The notes under the pieces are model-generated. The model saw only the letters and a list, made by a program, of their open reading frames with translations, made no database searches and was not told the DNA's origin. A DNA stretch of 8,624 bases from assembly GCA_900755065.1 (NCBI GenBank), contig CAAEFC010000033.1, forward strand, positions 1-8,624, given 5' to 3'. The position numbers and the translations under genes were made by a program. This document shows, one piece after another, positions 5,506-8,624 of this stretch. Position 1 is the first letter of the stretch. Every line of letters begins with the position of its first letter. The DNA comes from Bacilli bacterium (GTDB lineage: Bacteria > Bacillota_I > Bacilli_A > RFN20 > CAG-449).

Positions 5506-7016
5506 TGGATCACCTCAAAATGCGTGTACGATACGGTATCCGACATGCAGTACGCGCCGACTTTATTTCCGGGACGATCGATCAGAGAAAAGGTCTTTTC
5601 TTCGTAAATTCCCGACAAAGAGACCGTCAGCGACTGCTTCGTCGCATCGACCGCGCAGGACAGTTCGATCGCATCGGAAGGAGCGATCGTCAGATTCTGG
5701 AAAGACCAGTAATCGTTCCACCCCAGGGAGACGCCGTTTTGAAATCCCGTACAACCGACGGATTTGAGTTTTCCGTTCGTCCATTGCAGATAGACGAACA
5801 GATAGTTGGCTTCGTCCCGATAGTACGGAACCAAGCCGATGTAGACGTTTTCGGCGTTTTCCGCGCTTTTCGTCCCTTGCATCACTGCTTGAAGGGTGTA
5901 CTTTTCACCGACGGAATTCTCTTCGCGAAGAACGAATCCGTCGCACCAGCGGCTGTTCGTCACGGTGAACGACGAAGCGCTGAACAGGTCGAGATTATCG
6001 ACCGATCCGACGACCTCGAAGCCGTAATTCACCTCTTCTTTGATAAAATCTGAGGCCTTGAAATCCGCGACTTCGACAGCGTCGTTGGATACGAAAATGC
6101 CGAGTTTTGACGTCAGAGAATCCCCCAAACGCGGAAGCGACAGACTGCCGGAGAAGGACTGTCCGTCGTCTCCGGTAAACGAAACGGTGAACCGGCTTCC
6201 TTCGCGAATCAGGTCGAGCGTGAATCCGTCCGCCGGACTCGTCGAAACCGATGACGGATTCCAGATGTCGTTCCACCCGGCGTCGACGCCGTCGATGAAA
6301 CCGGTCATGCCGATTTCGCGAATGCAGTTCGCATAGCCGTCCCAGTCGCACCATTGCACGTAACAGACCAGATAATTCTCCGCGTCCCGATAGTACGGTA
6401 CGAAGCCGATATACGTCTCGTCCTGCGCGGGAAGACGCTTCGTGCCTTTGAAGTGCGCTTTCACTTCGTAAGAAGCACCCGTCACGTCGGTACATTCCCG
6501 CATCGCGAATCCGCTTAACCAGGAATAATTTTCGATCGTCAGTTCCGACCCGCTTTTTTCGACGATATGGCCGGTTTTTCCGTTTTCCATCGACCAGACG
6601 CGTTCTTCTTCCGGTAAGAGGATATAGCCGTTGACGTGATGAAACAGTTCTTCGCCGGAAGAAAAAAACGTGTGCGTATAGGTCTTGATTTCCCGATAGT
6701 TTTCATCGTCTCCGATCAGGGTATAGTACGAATACGTTCCCGGCGTCAGTTCGGGCAATGCACCGGAAAAGACGAAGTCGCTTTCTCGTTCCAAACGGAC
6801 GGACGAAGCGTAATGATCCCACGACCCTTTTAAATAAAGGGAAAAAGATTCGTCGAGAAGCATCGATGTTTCCACTTTCGCCGAAAGCGAGGTCAGCGTT
6901 TCCCTCCCGGAAGAACTTTCCGACGAGGAATCGGCGCGGGACGTCGTCGAAGAACATCCCGCACAGAGAACCATCGCGAACACGACGAACCCGAATAAAA
7001 TCCGCCTGCTCTTCAT
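5502..7016 (-). CDS. Lipoprotein with two jelly-roll repeats, putative glycan-binding protein
   Basis: A 504-residue protein I cannot name. The signal peptide ends in LCAGC (Cys21; Cys18 at -3 is atypical), followed by a linker rich in Ser and Glu. Residues 46-112 (FSLYLKGSWDHYASSVRLE, then LPELTPGTYSYYTLIGDDENY) look like an E-set/CBM48-type sugar-binding module. Two homologous units follow, about 138-323 and 332-503. Their shared cores are YIGFVPYYRDAENYLVCYVQ (202-221) and YIGLVPYYRDEANYLFVYLQ (392-411), each followed by a GWNDxW box (247-252 and 432-437). The spacing and beta pattern suggest a concanavalin-like (LamG/DUF1080-like) fold. No catalytic motif was seen, so binding is the likely role. 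The gene lies 7 nt after the previous stop, has only a weak AAAAGAAA before ATG 7016, and overlaps the esterase gene by 4 nt, so it depends on coupling within an operon. Confidence 0.75.
   Translation of the reverse strand: MKSRRILFGFVVFAMVLCAGCSSTTSRADSSSESSSGRETLTSLSAKVETSMLLDESFSLYLKGSWDHYASSVRLERESDFVFSGALPELTPGTYSYYTLIGDDENYREIKTYTHTFFSSGEELFHHVNGYILLPEEERVWSMENGKTGHIVEKSGSELTIENYSWLSGFAMRECTDVTGASYEVKAHFKGTKRLPAQDETYIGFVPYYRDAENYLVCYVQWCDWDGYANCIREIGMTGFIDGVDAGWNDIWNPSSVSTSPADGFTLDLIREGSRFTVSFTGDDGQSFSGSLSLPRLGDSLTSKLGIFVSNDAVEVADFKASDFIKEEVNYGFEVVGSVDNLDLFSASSFTVTNSRWCDGFVLREENSVGEKYTLQAVMQGTKSAENAENVYIGLVPYYRDEANYLFVYLQWTNGKLKSVGCTGFQNGVSLGWNDYWSFQNLTIAPSDAIELSCAVDATKQSLTVSLSGIYEEKTFSLIDRPGNKVGAYCMSDTVSYTHFEVIQ
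5508..6023 (-). repeat. Jelly-roll repeat unit B (second unit of the 504-residue lipoprotein)
   Basis: This unit spans residues about 332-503, with core YIGLVPYYRDEANYLFVYLQ and later CTGFQNGVSLGWNDYW. It ends in VGAYCMSDTVSYTHF. The core is 190 residues after that of unit A. The DNA at 5813-5840 matches 6383-6410 of unit A at 26 of 28 bases. Confidence 0.65.
5509..5516 (-). promoter_or_regulatory. Strong ribosome binding site of the esterase gene, inside the upstream gene
   Basis: GAGGTGAT on the minus strand is an 8-base match to the anti-Shine-Dalgarno. GAGG lies 7 nt before ATG 5505. It sits within the last codons of the upstream gene, whose TGA overlaps the ATG by four bases. This arrangement favours coupled translation and fixes the start. 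Confidence 0.85.
6048..6605 (-). repeat. Jelly-roll repeat unit A (first unit of the 504-residue lipoprotein)
   Basis: This unit spans residues about 138-323, with core YIGFVPYYRDAENYLVCYVQ and later MTGFIDGVDAGWNDIW. It ends in the LGIFVSNDAVEVADF strand pattern that recurs at the end of the other units. Boundaries are approximate. Confidence 0.65.
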
Positions 7017-7023
7017 TTTTCTT

Positions 7024-8624
7024 TTACGCGCTTGCCTTCACCGCGTTCAGATCGGTAAAGGTGGACGGCACTTGCCACGCGTTCCCCCAGTTGGAATAGA
7101 CGCCCAGTTTCGCCGTGCCTTCGCTTGCACCGGAAATGATCACCGGATCGAAAGTACGCGCGACTTCGCCACCCGAAACGGAAACCTGGAAACTCGTGCC
7201 GTCGCGAACGATCTCCATGCGGAAGGAAGCCGGCAGAGGATCGCCGGTCGAACCCGACGACATCCACAGGTCGTGATAGCCGACCCACGTTCCGCCGATA
7301 TAACCCGTCAACTGCGCTTCGCGGGCATATCCGCCGGTAGAAGAACTGAATTCGACGTAGCAGATCAGGTAATTGTCGTCATCGACGTAATACGGAACTA
7401 AGCCGATGTAATTGGTTCCGTCGACCGGAACCGAAAGGGAACTTTCGATGTTCGCGGAATAGGTGTACTTTGTTTCACCGATCACTTCTTCAAATTCCGC
7501 GACGGCGACATCGTAATACGTGCCGTCGATCAGCGTCGATTCAGCGTATAAATGCACGCCATCCGCGTCTTCGTTGACGGTCGTGATCGAACTCGTCGAT
7601 CGGTTGGCCACCGTCCAGTCGCGATAGACCGGATTGGCTTCGGCGGTGAAGGACGTGAAGACGGTTTTCCCCGTTCCGTGCGCGTACACCCCGATCTTCT
7701 CGGTGCTGACGCTTTCGATCGCGGCGTTGACCGAAACCGATCGGCTCAGCGATATCGTCTCGCCTGCATCGTTGGTGCCGGAAGCCACGACGGTATACGT
7801 TCCTTTGCTCCGCGTCACCGAAAGATCGACGCCGTTGATTGGATTCCACGCCGAACCGTCCGCCCAGGACTCGGTCCAACCGTATGTTTCGTGCAACAAT
7901 TGTCCTCCGATCCTTCCGTCGATCGAGACAGTCCGCACTTCATGCGGACGATCGCTCGTCCAGTAATTCAGATAGACGATGAAATAATTATTGTCGTCGA
8001 CGTAATACGGAACGAGTCCGTATCCCATATTTTCCGTGACAGGGGTGGAAGCCTCCGTCTGAATGTGCGCGGACATCGTGTAGGAAGTCGACGCTTTGAT
8101 TTCTTCGCCGGCGTCTTTCACCAATACGTTCAGCAATTCGCCCTCGCGATTGGTCAATTCGATCGCATCGGCAGTCACCTTTCCTTCGCGGAGATGATTT
8201 TCCGTCTCAGCCGCGAAAGCGTAATCGCCTAGTCGGTAGGTGAAATCCGCCGAAACCGTATTGTCTCCCTCTACGGCGACGAAAGCATAGACGCCGTCCG
8301 TTGGTTCAAGGACAGAACCATTGACGGTGACGGATCCGATATCGTAATCCGTATCCGGTTCCACGTTCAGGACGACGGTGTCTCCGGCTTCAACCGACGT
8401 CGAAGCGACGAAGACGCTACCGTGTGCGATCGAATCGGAAATGCGGATATTCGCCCGATTGAGGATAAACTGACCGACCGAAACGACCTTTTCCGTTCCG
8501 TAAAGGGAAGAGCCGTCGATCTCGACGAAAGGAGTGATCGAGATGTCCGTATCGTAAGAGGCGGAAGGAACATTCTCCACCGTCAGGGCGATGAAATAAA
8601 AGTATCCTTCTTTCCCGGCAAACT
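7024..8624 (-). CDS. Large secreted repeat protein, 5' end outside window
   Basis: The frame is open from the right edge (first full codon at 8622) to TAA at 7026-7024. GTG 8580 is inside the gene, because FAGKEGYFYFIALT precedes it in frame without a stop. Domains from the N-terminal side: about 8624-8450 is a beta segment (ISITPFVEIDG...YGTEKVVSVG) of a kind seen in Bacillota surface proteins. About 8435-8240 is an InlB B-repeat/Flg_new-like module (SVEAGDTVVLNVEPDTDYD, then VTVNG, then DNTVSADF). Two jelly-roll units follow, at about 8229-7636 and 7623-7051, homologous to the two in the next gene. There is no transmembrane anchor or sorting signal at the C-terminus, which ends KASA. The missing N-terminus may carry a signal peptide, a lipobox or an enzyme domain, so the main function is unknown. 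It is the first visible gene of the operon. Confidence 0.8.
   Translation of the reverse strand, partial: FAGKEGYFYFIALTVENVPSASYDTDISITPFVEIDGSSLYGTEKVVSVGQFILNRANIRISDSIAHGSVFVASTSVEAGDTVVLNVEPDTDYDIGSVTVNGSVLEPTDGVYAFVAVEGDNTVSADFTYRLGDYAFAAETENHLREGKVTADAIELTNREGELLNVLVKDAGEEIKASTSYTMSAHIQTEASTPVTENMGYGLVPYYVDDNNYFIVYLNYWTSDRPHEVRTVSIDGRIGGQLLHETYGWTESWADGSAWNPINGVDLSVTRSKGTYTVVASGTNDAGETISLSRSVSVNAAIESVSTEKIGVYAHGTGKTVFTSFTAEANPVYRDWTVANRSTSSITTVNEDADGVHLYAESTLIDGTYYDVAVAEFEEVIGETKYTYSANIESSLSVPVDGTNYIGLVPYYVDDDNYLICYVEFSSSTGGYAREAQLTGYIGGTWVGYHDLWMSSGSTGDPLPASFRMEIVRDGTSFQVSVSGGEVARTFDPVIISGASEGTAKLGVYSNWGNAWQVPSTFTDLNAVKASA
7051..7623 (-). repeat. Jelly-roll repeat unit D (large repeat protein)
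   Basis: The core YIGLVPYYVDDDNYLICYVE is encoded around 7410-7351, followed by LTGYIGGTWVGYHDLW and the end pattern LGVYSNWGNAWQVPSTF. The core lies about 204 residues after that of unit C. It shares V-D-D-x-N in place of the R-D-x-x-N of units A and B, so C and D form one subgroup. Confidence 0.6.
7636..8229 (-). repeat. Jelly-roll repeat unit C (large repeat protein)
   Basis: The core GYGLVPYYVDDNNYFIVYLN is encoded around 8025-7966, and IDGRIGGQ with GWTESW follows. It ends in LGVY-like IGVYAHGTGKTVFTSF. The basic order of strands matches units A, B and D, but this is the most divergent copy. Boundaries are approximate. Confidence 0.6.

Noticed and set aside
5433..6053. Plus-strand frame of 206 codons opposite the lipoprotein and esterase genes
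   Set aside because: It spans the junction of two well-supported minus-strand genes and shows no recognisable motif; it is a shadow of GC-rich codon use.
7552..8232. Long plus-strand frame (226 codons) opposite the repeat protein
   Set aside because: It is Arg/Asp/Val-rich, as expected from the complement of the real gene, with no domain pattern or ribosome site. The opposite frame has clear repeats.

Overview
The window looks like chromosomal DNA from a low-to-mid-GC Gram-positive bacterium, probably Bacillota of a gut-associated Bacilli type. This rests on Gram-positive style lipoprotein signals, Ser-rich linkers just after the lipobox Cys, AGGAGG-type ribosome binding sites and Big/InlB-like surface domains. 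The assignment is inference; no rRNA or marker gene is present. All genes but one are on the minus strand.

Layout from left to right. (1) Positions 1-902, minus: the N-terminal 300 residues of a lipoprotein with a 5'-nucleotidase/UshA-like metallophosphoesterase domain. The window edge cuts it just before the expected GNHE motif. (2) Positions 973-2659, minus: a two-gene ATPase plus TOPRIM module. The genes overlap by 8 nt and are driven by a near-consensus promoter with a palindrome just after the predicted start of transcription. The module is clearly more AT-rich than its flanks and resembles the ATPase/TOPRIM pairs of anti-phage defence systems (PARIS or RloAB type). (3) Positions 2829-3836, plus: an NMT1/THI5-like (SsuA/ThiY-type) solute-binding lipoprotein without visible permease or ATPase partners, ending at a strong bidirectional terminator. 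(4) Positions 3964 to beyond 8624, minus: an operon of three secreted proteins, converging on the same terminator. In transcription order these are a large repeat protein whose start lies outside the window, a 504-residue lipoprotein, and a lipoprotein SGNH esterase of carbohydrate esterase family 2 (CE2) type. The first two genes are 7 nt apart and the last two share ATGA.

The two proteins upstream of the esterase carry four copies in total of a jelly-roll-like domain of about 170-200 residues. Each copy is marked by a G-[FL]-V-P-Y-Y-x-D-x-x-N-Y core and, in three of four, a later G-[WY]-x-D-x-W box. The simplest reading is a surface glycan-binding and deacylating cassette. The defence-like module is an AT-rich island between housekeeping or surface genes. 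There is no gene-free stretch over 300 bases: the largest gaps are 909-972, 2660-2828 and 3837-3963. No RNA gene, CRISPR array or insertion sequence was seen.
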